Position numbers and translations under genes: made by a program. This document shows positions 16,668 through 24,693 of a DNA stretch of 64,000 nt, piece after piece. Numbering within the stretch: position 1 is the stretch's first letter; each line of letters begins with the position of its first letter. This stretch comes from Streptomyces sp. CC53 (GTDB lineage Bacteria; Actinomycetota; Actinomycetes; Streptomycetales; Streptomycetaceae): contig NZ_MKXB01000144.1 in NCBI RefSeq assembly GCF_001865245.1, positions 53,888 to 117,887 on the forward strand. The letters are read 5' to 3'. Under the pieces are notes generated by a model. That model saw only the letters and a list, made by a program, of their open reading frames with translations, was not told where the DNA came from and did no database searches.

Positions 16668-18605
16668 ATGAACCTGTGTGTCGGCAAGTCGCCACCCCCT
16701 CCAGGTGCCGCGGCCGGTGCGAGGCTGGTGACCGTGATCAACCGTCGTACGTTCTTCAACATCTCGGGTGTGGCGCTGACCGGTACGGCAGCCGCGACCT
16801 CCCGGCCCGGCGTCGCCTCGGGTGCAACGCGAGGGCCCGACTCCGGCAGCGCACGCTCCGAGGCCGCTCTCACCATGGCCCGTCGCGTGCTCCTCACGGA
16901 CAGCGCCCACACGGATCTGACCCTGCAGTACCTGAGGCTCCTGACGGGAAACGCCCGCCTCCCCGGCAGGAGGAAGCGACGGGTACTGGTCGTGGGCGCC
17001 GGCGTCGCCGGGCTGACCTGCGCCCGCCTGCTGACCGCGGCCGGGCACGATGTCCGCGTACTGGAGGCGAACAGCAACCGGATCGGCGGACGCATCAAGA
17101 CCTTCCGCGGACACACCTGGCAGGATCCGCGGCTGCGCGCCGAGGCCGGGGCCATGCGCGTCCCCTCCACCCATGTGCTCACCCTTGCGCTCGCGGACTC
17201 GCTCGGCGTGGCGCGCAGGCCGTTCCACCTGACGGACGTACCCCCCTCCCCCGGCATCGTCTCGGGGGACAGCCGGGTCTCCTACCGCTCCTGGACCGGG
17301 GAGGTGTTCAGCACCGGCACCAAGGAGCCGTACAAGGCCGCAACGGGGCGGGGAAGCCGATTCGTGCACGTCAACGGCCAGACCCTGACCAAGGCGGAGT
17401 ACCTGCGCGATCCGCGTCCGGTCAACAAGAGCTTCGGGTGGGACAGCGCGACGTCGTCGTCCCAGGCATGGGCGGAGGCACTGGAGAGGACCCGCTCCTA
17501 CACCCAGACGCGGAACGCGGACGGAACGTGGTCCGACAAGCCCATCGTGGACCGTGTGGAGGGCATGGCCCAGCTCCTGGACGACCTGGGCGACATGTCA
17601 CTGCACCAGTACCTCACCGACGTCGCGGGATGGGACACCGCCCAGATCCAGGCTGTGGGCACTCTGGAGAACCTCACCAGCCGGCTCTCCTACGGGCTGC
17701 TGCACTCCGCCTTCGGCGCGGTGAACATCAACCCCTCCATGACCTATTTCGAGTTCAGCGAAGGCACCGACAGCCTGACCCGGGCCCTGGCCCGCGGCCT
17801 CCGCATCGAAACCGGCCGGGTCCTGACCGGGGTGTCCTGGCACGACCGCGGGGTCACGATCCACGCCGCGCCCGAAACTGGACCCGAGGACGAGGCGTTT
17901 CACGGGGGCACAGGAAAGACGAGGTACACCTACGACGCCGAAGCCGTCGTCCTGGCCGTTCCCTTCGCCGCGCTCCGGCACGTCACGTTCGACCCGATCC
18001 TGCCCTACGGGAAACGGCGCGCCATCATCGAACTGCACCACGACACCGCGCACAAGGTGCTCATCGAGTTCACCCGTCGCTGGTGGGAATGGGACGAGGA
18101 CACCTGGAAGGCAGAGCTCGGCAGCGCCTACAGACCCGCCCCCCACGGCCCGGCCGTGCCCGCCGTCGGAGGAGGCTGCGTCTCCGACGAAGCCAGCAGG
18201 TTCGTGTACTTCCCTTCCCATCCCTCCGACGACGGGTCTCCCGGAGGGGTGGTCCTGGCCGCGTACAACTGGGCGGGCGACGCGCTGCGCTTCGACGCCC
18301 TGACGCCCGGTGACCGGCGCACCGAAGCCCTCGACCACCTCGCGGCACTGTACGGCGCACGCATCCGCCGCTTCGCCACCGACCGCTGCGTCTCCCAGTC
18401 GTGGCTGCGCAACCGCTGGGCTCTGGGCGAGGCCGTCATCGAGACCCCGGGACAACTCCTCAGCCTCGGACCGCACGTCTTCCCGCCTGTCGGCGACAGC
18501 CTGTACTTCGCCGGCGACCACTGTCAGCCCCGCTACCACGCCTGGATCGCGGGAGCCGTCGCCTCGGGAACCGAAGCAGCCCTCCAGGTCGCCCATGCCC
18601 ACTGA
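16668..18605 (+). CDS. Tat-exported flavin amine/amino-acid oxidase, L-glutamate-oxidase-like
   Basis: A 645-residue FAD enzyme that should oxidise an amine or L-amino acid to the imino/keto product with release of hydrogen peroxide. A twin-arginine signal (NRRTFFNISGVALTGTAAA, about residues 25-43) points to folded export. The dinucleotide fold begins at RVLVVGAGVAGLTCARLL (about 105), then RIGGRIKTF. The stretches EAGAMRVPSTHVLTLALADS, TLENLTSRLSYGLLHS, HKVLIEFTRRWWEW and SRFVYFPSHP closely follow the layout I know from secreted Streptomyces L-glutamate oxidase, so I place it near that enzyme rather than near MAO. Substrate is not proven. A GTG at about 16728 just before the Tat motif is an alternative start. 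Two membrane-protein genes overlap its end. Confidence 0.88.
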   Translation: MNLCVGKSPPPPGAAAGARLVTVINRRTFFNISGVALTGTAAATSRPGVASGATRGPDSGSARSEAALTMARRVLLTDSAHTDLTLQYLRLLTGNARLPGRRKRRVLVVGAGVAGLTCARLLTAAGHDVRVLEANSNRIGGRIKTFRGHTWQDPRLRAEAGAMRVPSTHVLTLALADSLGVARRPFHLTDVPPSPGIVSGDSRVSYRSWTGEVFSTGTKEPYKAATGRGSRFVHVNGQTLTKAEYLRDPRPVNKSFGWDSATSSSQAWAEALERTRSYTQTRNADGTWSDKPIVDRVEGMAQLLDDLGDMSLHQYLTDVAGWDTAQIQAVGTLENLTSRLSYGLLHSAFGAVNINPSMTYFEFSEGTDSLTRALARGLRIETGRVLTGVSWHDRGVTIHAAPETGPEDEAFHGGTGKTRYTYDAEAVVLAVPFAALRHVTFDPILPYGKRRAIIELHHDTAHKVLIEFTRRWWEWDEDTWKAELGSAYRPAPHGPAVPAVGGGCVSDEASRFVYFPSHPSDDGSPGGVVLAAYNWAGDALRFDALTPGDRRTEALDHLAALYGARIRRFATDRCVSQSWLRNRWALGEAVIETPGQLLSLGPHVFPPVGDSLYFAGDHCQPRYHAWIAGAVASGTEAALQVAHAH

Positions 18606-19320
18606 CAGCGGCCGGAGAGACGACACAGGCCGCGCGTCACATCAGCCGCAGTGCACGCCGGACGACCCGTCCACACCGTCCCCCACACCGACGCCCCCCG
18701 CATCCCCCACACCGCCACCGCCGTCATCCACGTCGCCGCCCCCTTCACCCACGTCGCCGCAATCGTCGCCCACACCCACATCCCCACCCACATCCACCGC
18801 GGTGCCCTCCGTGACGCCCACCGCGGTGCCCTCTCCCGCACCCACCCGGCAGGCGCCGTCCCCTACCGCGCCGGCCGGGCCCGGCACCAGCCCTCCCCCG
18901 CTCGATCCCGCAGCCCCGCCCGACGCTGTCGCCCCTTCACCGGCACAACCACAGCTGTCACCGGTTCCGGTGGCCCCCGCTCCCGCCGCCGCGCCACCAC
19001 GCCCCGCCCTTGTCCGTGGCCTCCCGGCCGAAGTGACCGAGGCGGAGGTCCCGCGCGCCGCAGATCCCCCATCCGCGCAATCCGCGAGCTCCGACCCCGC
19101 ACGGGCCGAGGAGGAAACGCCGACGCCGGCCGAGGCGGACCCGGCGCCGACAGCACCACGGACACCGGTCATCGCGACTCCGCCCGCACAAGTCGCGCAA
19201 CCCCGGGAAACGTCCGGGCCCGATCTCCTGACCATCCTGGTCGTGCTCCTGCTGATCGCCGTCATCATTCCCGCCGTGGCCGCCGCGGCATCGTCCGCAG
19301 GAGGGGGGAAGAAACGTTGA
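18595..19320 (+). CDS. Proline/serine/threonine-rich protein with a C-terminal membrane anchor
   Basis: A 241-residue protein of unknown function. Residues 20-210 are almost entirely Pro, Ser, Thr and Ala in short PTPTPP/SPPPSPTS-type runs, an extended stalk likely to span the cell wall. A single hydrophobic helix (DLLTILVVLLLIAVIIPAVA, about 213-232) lies near the end, followed by GGGKKR, positively charged and therefore probably cytoplasmic. There is no N-terminal signal peptide, so it looks tail-anchored. Its ATG lies 11 bp inside the upstream oxidase gene, and its stop overlaps the TTG of the next gene, so all three are coupled. It may hold the oxidase at the envelope (inference). Confidence 0.75.
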   Translation: MPTDSGRRDDTGRASHQPQCTPDDPSTPSPTPTPPASPTPPPPSSTSPPPSPTSPQSSPTPTSPPTSTAVPSVTPTAVPSPAPTRQAPSPTAPAGPGTSPPPLDPAAPPDAVAPSPAQPQLSPVPVAPAPAAAPPRPALVRGLPAEVTEAEVPRAADPPSAQSASSDPARAEEETPTPAEADPAPTAPRTPVIATPPAQVAQPRETSGPDLLTILVVLLLIAVIIPAVAAAASSAGGGKKR

Positions 19321-19691
19321 TTCTGGTTCTCACCCTGGTCCCCGTCGTGGCGGTCCTGTACAGCGTCGGGCTGCTCCTCGCGATCGGCAGGCACCCCGAC
19401 GACGACTGTGCACCGCACGCAGCCCTCACCGCGGTCCCGAACGTCCTGTCCGCGGTCTTCATCCTGCTGTCGAGTTTCGAGGTCGTCACCGGCTGGGCCA
19501 ACCGCACCGCGGCCCAGCCCATCAAGCCTCCGGGAATCGTCTTCGCCGTGGACGTCCTGGCCGCCGGCGTGCTCCTCGCCTACCCCGCCCTCGCCGGGCT
19601 CCCGAACACCCGTCGGCACCAGATCCTGCTGGGCCTGTTCGCCCTGCCGGTCGGCGCGATTCTGAGTCTCGCCTGGTACCTGCAGAACTGA
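19317..19691 (+). CDS. Four-helix integral membrane protein of unknown function
   Basis: A 124-residue protein with four predicted membrane helices: LVLTLVPVVAVLYSVGLLLA (about 3-22), VLSAVFILLSSFEVVTGWA (about 43-61), VFAVDVLAAGVLLAYPAL (about 74-91) and ILLGLFALPVGAILSLAWYL (about 102-121). The TTG start overlaps the preceding TGA (TTGA) and lies eight bases after a strong GGAGGGGGG site, which supports it over later codons. I do not recognise the family. It is the last gene of the oxidase operon. Confidence 0.75.
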   Translation: MILVLTLVPVVAVLYSVGLLLAIGRHPDDDCAPHAALTAVPNVLSAVFILLSSFEVVTGWANRTAAQPIKPPGIVFAVDVLAAGVLLAYPALAGLPNTRRHQILLGLFALPVGAILSLAWYLQN

Positions 19692-19964
19692 TTCCCCCAG
19701 GACCAGCACGGACGTACGCATCTTCTCGGGGGCTGGGCAGACGCCCGGACGAAGGCCGCTTCCGCGTGGCCCGAGTACCGCCCCCTTTCGACAGCACACG
19801 TGGAGGATCAGGCCGGGCCTCACGGCGGGGAGGCGCCGGGGAGCGCTCCCCGGTGCGCCCGGACGCGCCGGCGTGAGCGTGCAGGCGCCGGAACGCCGCG
19901 GGCACGGGCGCGGATGCCCTACGGCGGGCGTGAAGCACGGGCGCGGGCGGCATAGGGTGCCCGC

Positions 19965-20309
19965 ATGCGAGCCACCGTGAGCGAGATCGTGTTCGACTGC
20001 GCCGACCCTGCGGCGCTGGTGCGCTTCTGGGCCGGGCTGCTCGGGGGCGACCCCGTGGACCGGGGCCCGGACTGGTCGTACGTGGAGCCGCCGGGATTCG
20101 TGCGGGTGGCGTTCCAGCGGGTCCCTGAGGGCAAGTTCGCGAAGAACCGGCTGCACCTGGACCTGGCCGCCGGGGACGTGGAGGCCGCCGCGTCCGAGGC
20201 GGTGCGGCGCGGTGCGGAACGGGTCGGCGGCGTCGTCGGCGACGAGCAGGGGCCGTTCCAGGTGCTCCGCGACCCGGAGGGCAACGAGTTCTGCTTCGTG
20301 GGCGGCTGA
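19965..20309 (+). CDS. VOC superfamily protein
   Basis: A 114-residue single-domain VOC protein. SEIVFDCADPAALVRFWAGL starts the fold, KNRLHLDLAAGDVEAA carries the central His, and FQVLRDPEGNEFCFV closes it with the metal-site Glu. This subgroup is a common glyoxalase-like annotation in actinomycetes with unassigned reaction. It is unrelated in sequence to the VOC protein at 16002. Confidence 0.85.
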   Translation: MRATVSEIVFDCADPAALVRFWAGLLGGDPVDRGPDWSYVEPPGFVRVAFQRVPEGKFAKNRLHLDLAAGDVEAAASEAVRRGAERVGGVVGDEQGPFQVLRDPEGNEFCFVGG

Positions 20310-20387
20310 CCGCACGCCGGCGGGGAGGACACGGCGCACAATCCGGGTATCGCCCGTGTAGCCGCCGTGTCTCCCGAGGAGGTCGCG

Positions 20388-21071
20388 ATGACGGACCGCA
20401 GGACCAGGGCCGCCCGCACCCGCGGGCCCGTCCACCATCCGCTGTTCGCCCGGTTCTACGCGCGCGTGAGCGTGCTCGGCGAGACGAAGGCCGGGATCGG
20501 CGCACACCGCAGGGAGCTGCTGGACGGTCTGGCGGGCCGGGTCGTCGAGGTCGGCGCGGGCAACGGCCTGAACTTCGCCCACTATCCGTCGGCCGTCTCC
20601 GAGGTCGTCGCCGTGGAGCCGGAGCCGGTGCTGCGCCGGATGGCCGTGGAGGCGGGGCTGCGGGCGGACGTACTGGTGGACGTGGTGCCGGGGGTGGCGG
20701 AGGCGCTCCCGCTGAAGAGCGAGGCGTTCGACGGGGCCGTTCTGTCCTTGGTGCTGTGCAGCGTGCGGGACGTGCGGCGGTCCCTCAGCGAGGTGCGGCG
20801 GGTACTGCGCCCGGGCGGGGAACTGCGGTTCTACGAGCACGGCAGGGCTCCGGGACGGGCCCTGGCGACGGCTCAGCGGGTGCTGGACGCCACGGTGTGG
20901 CCGCGCCTGCTCGGCGGGTGCCACACCGCCCGCGATCCGCTGGCGGCCGTCGAGGCGGCCGGGTTCGAGGTGGTGACCTACCGTCGGCTGCGGGTGCCCG
21001 GGCAGGGCGCGCTGCTGCCGACGTCGCCGCACGTACTGGGCGTGGCGCGGCGCCCGCTGTCCGACGGCTGA
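20388..21071 (+). CDS. Class-I SAM-dependent methyltransferase
   Basis: A 227-residue soluble methyltransferase. Motif I is VVEVGAGNGLNF (about residues 44-55), the acidic post-I residue is in VVAVEPEPVLRRM, DGAVLSLVLCSVRDV is motif IV-like, and VRRVLRPGGELRFYEHG is the post-motif strand found in UbiE/Methyltransf_11 enzymes. The ATG at 20388 is preferred over one seven codons upstream because GAGGAGG lies at the right distance before it. Substrate unknown; it is followed after about 80 bp by an MFS exporter. Confidence 0.88.
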   Translation: MTDRRTRAARTRGPVHHPLFARFYARVSVLGETKAGIGAHRRELLDGLAGRVVEVGAGNGLNFAHYPSAVSEVVAVEPEPVLRRMAVEAGLRADVLVDVVPGVAEALPLKSEAFDGAVLSLVLCSVRDVRRSLSEVRRVLRPGGELRFYEHGRAPGRALATAQRVLDATVWPRLLGGCHTARDPLAAVEAAGFEVVTYRRLRVPGQGALLPTSPHVLGVARRPLSDG

Positions 21072-21149
21072 CCGCCGCCCGGAGCCCTCCGGCCGCCGGA
21101 CCGGTGATGAGTGCTGCCTACAATCGGGCATGGATGCGCGGAGGATACG

Positions 21150-22445
21150 TTGACGTCGCCCGCTGCCCGCCTCGACGCGGGGAAGGACCTGCCGGGGAGG
21201 GCCGCGGCCGCCCAGCGCCGGGTGCTGGCCGTGCTCGTCGCGGCGCAGGTGCTCAGCGGCGCCGGCCTGGCAGCCGGTATCACGGTGGGGGCGCTGCTGG
21301 CGCAGGAGATGCTGGACTCGACGCGCCTGTCGGGGGTGCCGAGCGGCCTGTTCACGGCGGGCTCCGCGGTGGCCGCGGTTCTCGTGGGGCGGGTGTCGCA
21401 GCGCCACGGGAGGCGGCCGGGGCTCGCCGCCGGGTACGCAGCGGGCGCCGTGGGCAGCGCCGGAGTCATCGCGGCCGCCGTGGCGGACAGCGCCCCGCTG
21501 CTGTTCCTCTCCCTGTTCGTGTACGGCGCGGGCTCCGCCACGAACCTCCAGGCCCGGTACGCCGGGGCGGACCTGGCGGACTCCCGGCACCGGGGCCGGG
21601 CCGTGAGCACCGTGCTGGTCGCCACGACGCTGGGCGGGGTGGTCGGCCCGAATCTGGCGGCTCCCACGGGGGCCGTGGCGCAGGCCCTGGGCCTGCCCCG
21701 GCTCGCGGGCCCGTTCCTGCTGGCGGGCGCCGCGTACGCCGCGGGGGCGCTGTTCCTCGCGGTGTGGCTGCGGCCCGACCCCCTGCTGCTCGCACGCGAG
21801 ATCGCGGCGTCCCCGAAGGAACCGGAAGGGCCCGCCGAGGGCGCCGCCGACCCGCCGGACACGGTCGCACCGCCCCGCCACGGCCTGCCCCTCGGGGCAG
21901 GGATCATGGGCCTGGCCCAGCTCGTCATGGTGGCGATCATGACGATGACGCCGGTCCACATGCACGCCCACGGGCACACCACCGCGGCCTCCGGCCTGGT
22001 GATCTCCCTTCATGTGGCGGCGATGTTCCTGCCGTCGCCGCTGACCGGGTGGCTCGTCGACCGGGTGGGCCGGCTGTGGACGGCGTGCGCGTCCGGGGTG
22101 GTCCTGCTGGCTGCGGGGCTGCTGGCGGCGAGCGCCCCGCCGACCTCGCTGCCGTTGCTGGCGGTTGCCCTGGTGCTGCTGGGGCTCGGCTGGAACCTGG
22201 GGCTCATCAGCGGCACGGCACTCATCACGGACAGCGCGGCCCTGGCGACCCGGGCCCGTACGCAGGGCATGGTCGACGTGGCCATCGCGGTCTCCGGGGC
22301 GGTGGGCGGCATGGCGTCCGGGTTCGTCGTGGCGGACGCCGGCTATCCGGTGCTGGCGGCGGTCGGCGGGGCACTGGCCCTGACGCTGCTCCCCGCGGTC
22401 GCCCTCGCTGGCCGGGCCCGCAGCGCGCCGCACGGTCGGGCCTGA
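21150..22445 (+). CDS. MFS transporter
   Basis: A 431-residue major-facilitator permease with about 12 membrane helices and a cytoplasmic central loop (SPKEPEGPAEGAADPP). The motif GRVSQRHGRRPGLAAG between helices 2 and 3 is the usual MFS signature, and WLVDRVGRLWTA repeats it in the second half. The TTG at 21150 is chosen as start because a GGAGGA site lies eight bases upstream and a TACAAT -10 box at 21120-21125 would place the transcription start between that box and the ribosome binding site. A longer reading from 21111 would start upstream of the promoter. Its substrate is unknown; efflux is likely for this subgroup. Confidence 0.85.
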   Translation: MTSPAARLDAGKDLPGRAAAAQRRVLAVLVAAQVLSGAGLAAGITVGALLAQEMLDSTRLSGVPSGLFTAGSAVAAVLVGRVSQRHGRRPGLAAGYAAGAVGSAGVIAAAVADSAPLLFLSLFVYGAGSATNLQARYAGADLADSRHRGRAVSTVLVATTLGGVVGPNLAAPTGAVAQALGLPRLAGPFLLAGAAYAAGALFLAVWLRPDPLLLAREIAASPKEPEGPAEGAADPPDTVAPPRHGLPLGAGIMGLAQLVMVAIMTMTPVHMHAHGHTTAASGLVISLHVAAMFLPSPLTGWLVDRVGRLWTACASGVVLLAAGLLAASAPPTSLPLLAVALVLLGLGWNLGLISGTALITDSAALATRARTQGMVDVAIAVSGAVGGMASGFVVADAGYPVLAAVGGALALTLLPAVALAGRARSAPHGRA

Positions 22446-22947
22446 AGCCCGGGACACGCAGCAGCGCGACGGACGGGCGGACGCGAGGCTCATGCGCGGC
22501 GACTGCCGTGCGGGCCGGGGACGTGCACACGACGGCTCCGTGCGGGCCCGGGGCCGAAGCGCGGGGACGCCCACGGAGCTGCCCACTCCGCAAGCGGGAA
22601 CAGGGTGCCGGGCCGGACGCGCAGCCGCCAACCGGACGAGGCGCCCCGCTGCGGCTGCCGTACGGGCGAGGGACATGCACGCGACACTGCCGTGCGGGCC
22701 CGGGGCCGAAGCGCAGGCCACCCGCGCGGCTGCCCACGGGGCGGACAGGCTCAGAGTGCAGGCCCCGACGCGCGGCCGCCAACAGAACGAGGCGCCCCGC
22801 TGCCTCTGCCGTGCGGGCGAGAGCGGATGCGTGGCTCGGCGACGCGTGGCTCGGGGTGGGGCGGGCTCGCAGGAGTTCGGCCGCCGTACGGGCCTGTGTC
22901 GCCGACGCGCGCGGGCCGCCGCCTCACCGGCCCCGTACGCCCGTTCC
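22446..22947. repeat. Diverged tandem repeat of about 152 bp (two copies plus partial third)
   Basis: A unit beginning CTGCCGTGCGGGC at 22503 recurs as CTGCCGTACGGGC at 22655 and CTGCCGTGCGGGC at 22806, a period of 151-152 bp. Inside both full copies one finds TGCGGGCCCGGGGCCGAAGC, CACACGAC/CACGCGAC, and GGACGAGGCGCCCCGCTGC/GAACGAGGCGCCCCGCTGC at matching places. A more degenerate copy may start in 22460-22500. Open frames on both strands repeat with the unit and look like chance. I see no other gene in this intergenic stretch. Confidence 0.8.
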
Positions 22948-23280
22948 TCACCGGCTCCGGCGCTCGGCCGCCGCGTGCCACCAGCCGGGCGGTGAGGGCC
23001 CGTCGACGCGGGCCGTGGGCTGGTCGGGGTGGAGTCCGAGGCGCCACAGCGCCTCGGGCAGGATCCGTACGTCCCACCAGCCGCGCCAATGGCCGTCGGC
23101 CCCGGGCGCGCAGGCCAGCCCGAAGGACACCTCGTCGTAGGGGAAGGGCATCCAGTCGATCCCGCGTTCCCGCAGTCAAGCCCTCAGGGCGGCGCGCGGG
23201 CCGCGGGCGCCGGGGGCGTTCTCGTGGCGGAGGACGGTGATCCAGTCGGCGTGCGGGTCGCGGTACGGGGAGGTGGCCAT
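22948..23280 (-). pseudogene. Hypothetical gene interrupted by an in-frame TGA
   Basis: Reading from the ATG at 23280, 34 sense codons (MATSPYRDPHADWITVLRHE...) are followed by TGA at 23176-23178, then the same frame continues as LRERGIDWMPFPYDEVSFGL to a natural stop at 22948, a further 75 codons. The junction ALRA-stop-LRERGIDW is what a CGA-to-TGA change in an Arg codon would give. The downstream part (WRGWWDVRILPEALWRLGL) looks like genuine protein with many Trp residues. The product has no function I can name. Only the part after the stop has its own ATG (23151), so a shortened protein is possible. Confidence 0.7.
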
Positions 23281-23387
23281 GACGTCATGATGCCGCAGCG
23301 GCCGGCGGTGCGCGCCGGCGGCTCCGCGGGGTGCCTGAGGAGTGGGCGGGCGGCCCGCGCCGGCGTGGGCCGCCCGCGCCCGGTGGG

Positions 23388-23759
23388 CTACAGGGTCCAG
23401 CGCTTCAGTTCCGTGGCGATGGCCCGCACGTCGGCACGGCCGCTCTTGACGAGCCGTGCCAGGTCGCGGACGCGCTCCGGTGACGTGGCCACGCGGAGTC
23501 CGGACGCGACGAGGTAGCCGTGCGCGACGGCGCAGGCGAACAGCGCGTTGGAGTGTTCGAGCGCCGGGACGTGCAGGAGCAGTTGGAGCAGGGCGGCGGC
23601 GCGAGTGTGGGGCTGGTCGTAGACCGCGATGTCGAAGATCTTGGCGTCGTGGCGGCTGACGGCTGCGACCAGGGCGCCCCAGTCGGCGACCTGCGGGTCA
23701 CCGGGCGTCTTCTGCTCCGCGACCATGAGCAGCCAGGCGAGGTCGATGGTCGGGTTCAT
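23388..23759 (-). CDS. Fic/Doc-like toxin component of a toxin-antitoxin pair
   Basis: A 123-residue protein of the type usually annotated in streptomycetes as a Fic-family toxin component. It has the Doc-like start IDLAWLLMVAEQ and the helix LLQLLLHVPALEHSNALFACAV, where the canonical Fic sequence HPFxxGNGR is replaced by HVPALEHSN. The catalytic His is thus kept, but the Gly/Asn/Arg that hold ATP phosphates are not evident, so AMP-transfer activity is uncertain. It lies 76 bp downstream of an antitoxin-like gene on the same strand, as expected for such modules. Confidence 0.7.
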   Translation of the reverse strand: MNPTIDLAWLLMVAEQKTPGDPQVADWGALVAAVSRHDAKIFDIAVYDQPHTRAAALLQLLLHVPALEHSNALFACAVAHGYLVASGLRVATSPERVRDLARLVKSGRADVRAIATELKRWTL

Positions 23760-23835
23760 GCGGGTCGGCCGCGCTCCGGGGCGGAGGCCGCGGGCCGGGG
23801 CGTCCCCGTCCCCGGCCGGGGCGGCGGTGCGGCCG

Positions 23836-24087
23836 TCACCGGCCGGCCTCGGGGCGGGGCGCGGGCCCCCGGCTCGTGTCGCCGTGGAACTCCTCGGCGA
23901 ACACCGCCTCGTACTGCTTCATGAAATCGGCTGCCGCCTCCACGAAGGTGCGGCCGGTCTCGCCGACGTCGCGGCGGACGAGTTCCTCGATGTACCGGTT
24001 CACACTGACCCCCCGCTGCTGTGCCATCCGGCGGGCGGCCTCGGCCGTGGCCTCGTCCACCCGTACGTTCAGCTGAGTCTTCGCCAT
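23836..24087 (-). CDS. Ribbon-helix-helix antitoxin
   Basis: An 83-residue protein with an Arc/MetJ-type ribbon-helix-helix domain at its N-terminus: strand TQLNVRVDE (residues 4-12), helices ATAEAARRMAQQRG and VNRYIEELVRRDV. The C-terminal half (FVEAAADFMKQYEAVFAEEFH) would wrap the partner toxin. It precedes the Fic-like toxin gene. Such antitoxins usually bind their own promoter, and a perfect palindrome sits nine bases before the ATG, overlapping the expected promoter. A GGAGGG ribosome binding site lies between the two. Confidence 0.8.
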   Translation of the reverse strand: MAKTQLNVRVDEATAEAARRMAQQRGVSVNRYIEELVRRDVGETGRTFVEAAADFMKQYEAVFAEEFHGDTSRGPAPRPEAGR

Positions 24088-24095
24088 CCCTCCAC

Positions 24096-24115
24096 GCTAG
24101 CGCCGATGCGCTAGC
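24096..24115. promoter_or_regulatory. Palindromic operator of the antitoxin-toxin pair
   Basis: GCTAGCGC (24096-24103) and GCGCTAGC (24108-24115) are a perfect inverted repeat with a four-base spacer (CGAT). It lies nine bases upstream of the antitoxin ATG (24087), where an autoregulating ribbon-helix-helix repressor would bind. Confidence 0.75.
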
Positions 24116-24182
24116 AGAACAAGGGTGAGGGTGCTGCGGAAACCCGGTCGACGGGACGCCCCGGCGGTGCTGGGATACGACC

Positions 24183-24620
24183 GTGAATGATCTCCGACTG
24201 CGTATACGGGCAGCCGCACCCGAGGACCTGGACCGCGTCCTGGCGTTCTGGCGGACGGCTGCCGAGGGCACGAGCATCAGCGACGACCGCGACGGCGTCG
24301 GCAGGCTGCTGGCCCGCGACCCGGAGGCACTCCTGCTGGCGGAGGAATCCGGCGACGGCACCCTGCTGGGCACGGTGATCGCCGGGTTCGACGGCTGGCG
24401 GTGCCACCTGTACCGGCTCGCAGTGCACCCCGACCTGCGGCGTCGCGGCATCGGGACCGCCCTGCTCACGGCCGCCGAGGAACGGTTCGTCCGGCTCGGC
24501 GGCCGCCGCGGGGACGCGATGGTCCTGGACGGCAACGAACGGGCGCACCACGCGTGGCGCGCGGCGGGGTACACGCGGCAGCACGAGTGGAGCCGCTGGG
24601 TCAGACCGCTGACGGACTGA
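24183..24620 (+). CDS. GNAT family N-acetyltransferase
   Basis: A 145-residue acetyltransferase. The acetyl-CoA pyrophosphate loop is seen in LAVHPDLRRRGIGTALLTAA (residues about 79-98), with the Q/R-x-x-G-x-G/A signature as RRRGIG. ALLLAEESGDGTLLGTVIAG precedes it as the central strands, and NERAHHAWRAAGYTRQ is the final GNAT helix-strand. The substrate cannot be told from sequence. GTG start at 24183; the gene is divergent from the antitoxin, so the palindrome at 24096 might touch its promoter as well. Confidence 0.87.
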   Translation: MNDLRLRIRAAAPEDLDRVLAFWRTAAEGTSISDDRDGVGRLLARDPEALLLAEESGDGTLLGTVIAGFDGWRCHLYRLAVHPDLRRRGIGTALLTAAEERFVRLGGRRGDAMVLDGNERAHHAWRAAGYTRQHEWSRWVRPLTD

Positions 24621-24693
24621 CCGGCGGCCGACCGGTCGGCCGTCGGCTGGTCGGGGCCGCGCTCCTGACCGATCATGGGACGGAGGTGAACCG

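Noticed and set aside
18642-22721. Minus-strand open frame of more than 1300 codons
   Set aside because: It lies antisense to five well-supported genes, and its translation is Arg/Gly/Gln/His-rich with no family resemblance, as expected of an antisense frame in high-GC DNA.
23176-23178. TGA as a selenocysteine codon
   Set aside because: The flanking sequence fits an Arg codon changed to TGA, no Cys/Sec active-site context is present and I see no selenocysteine insertion hairpin.
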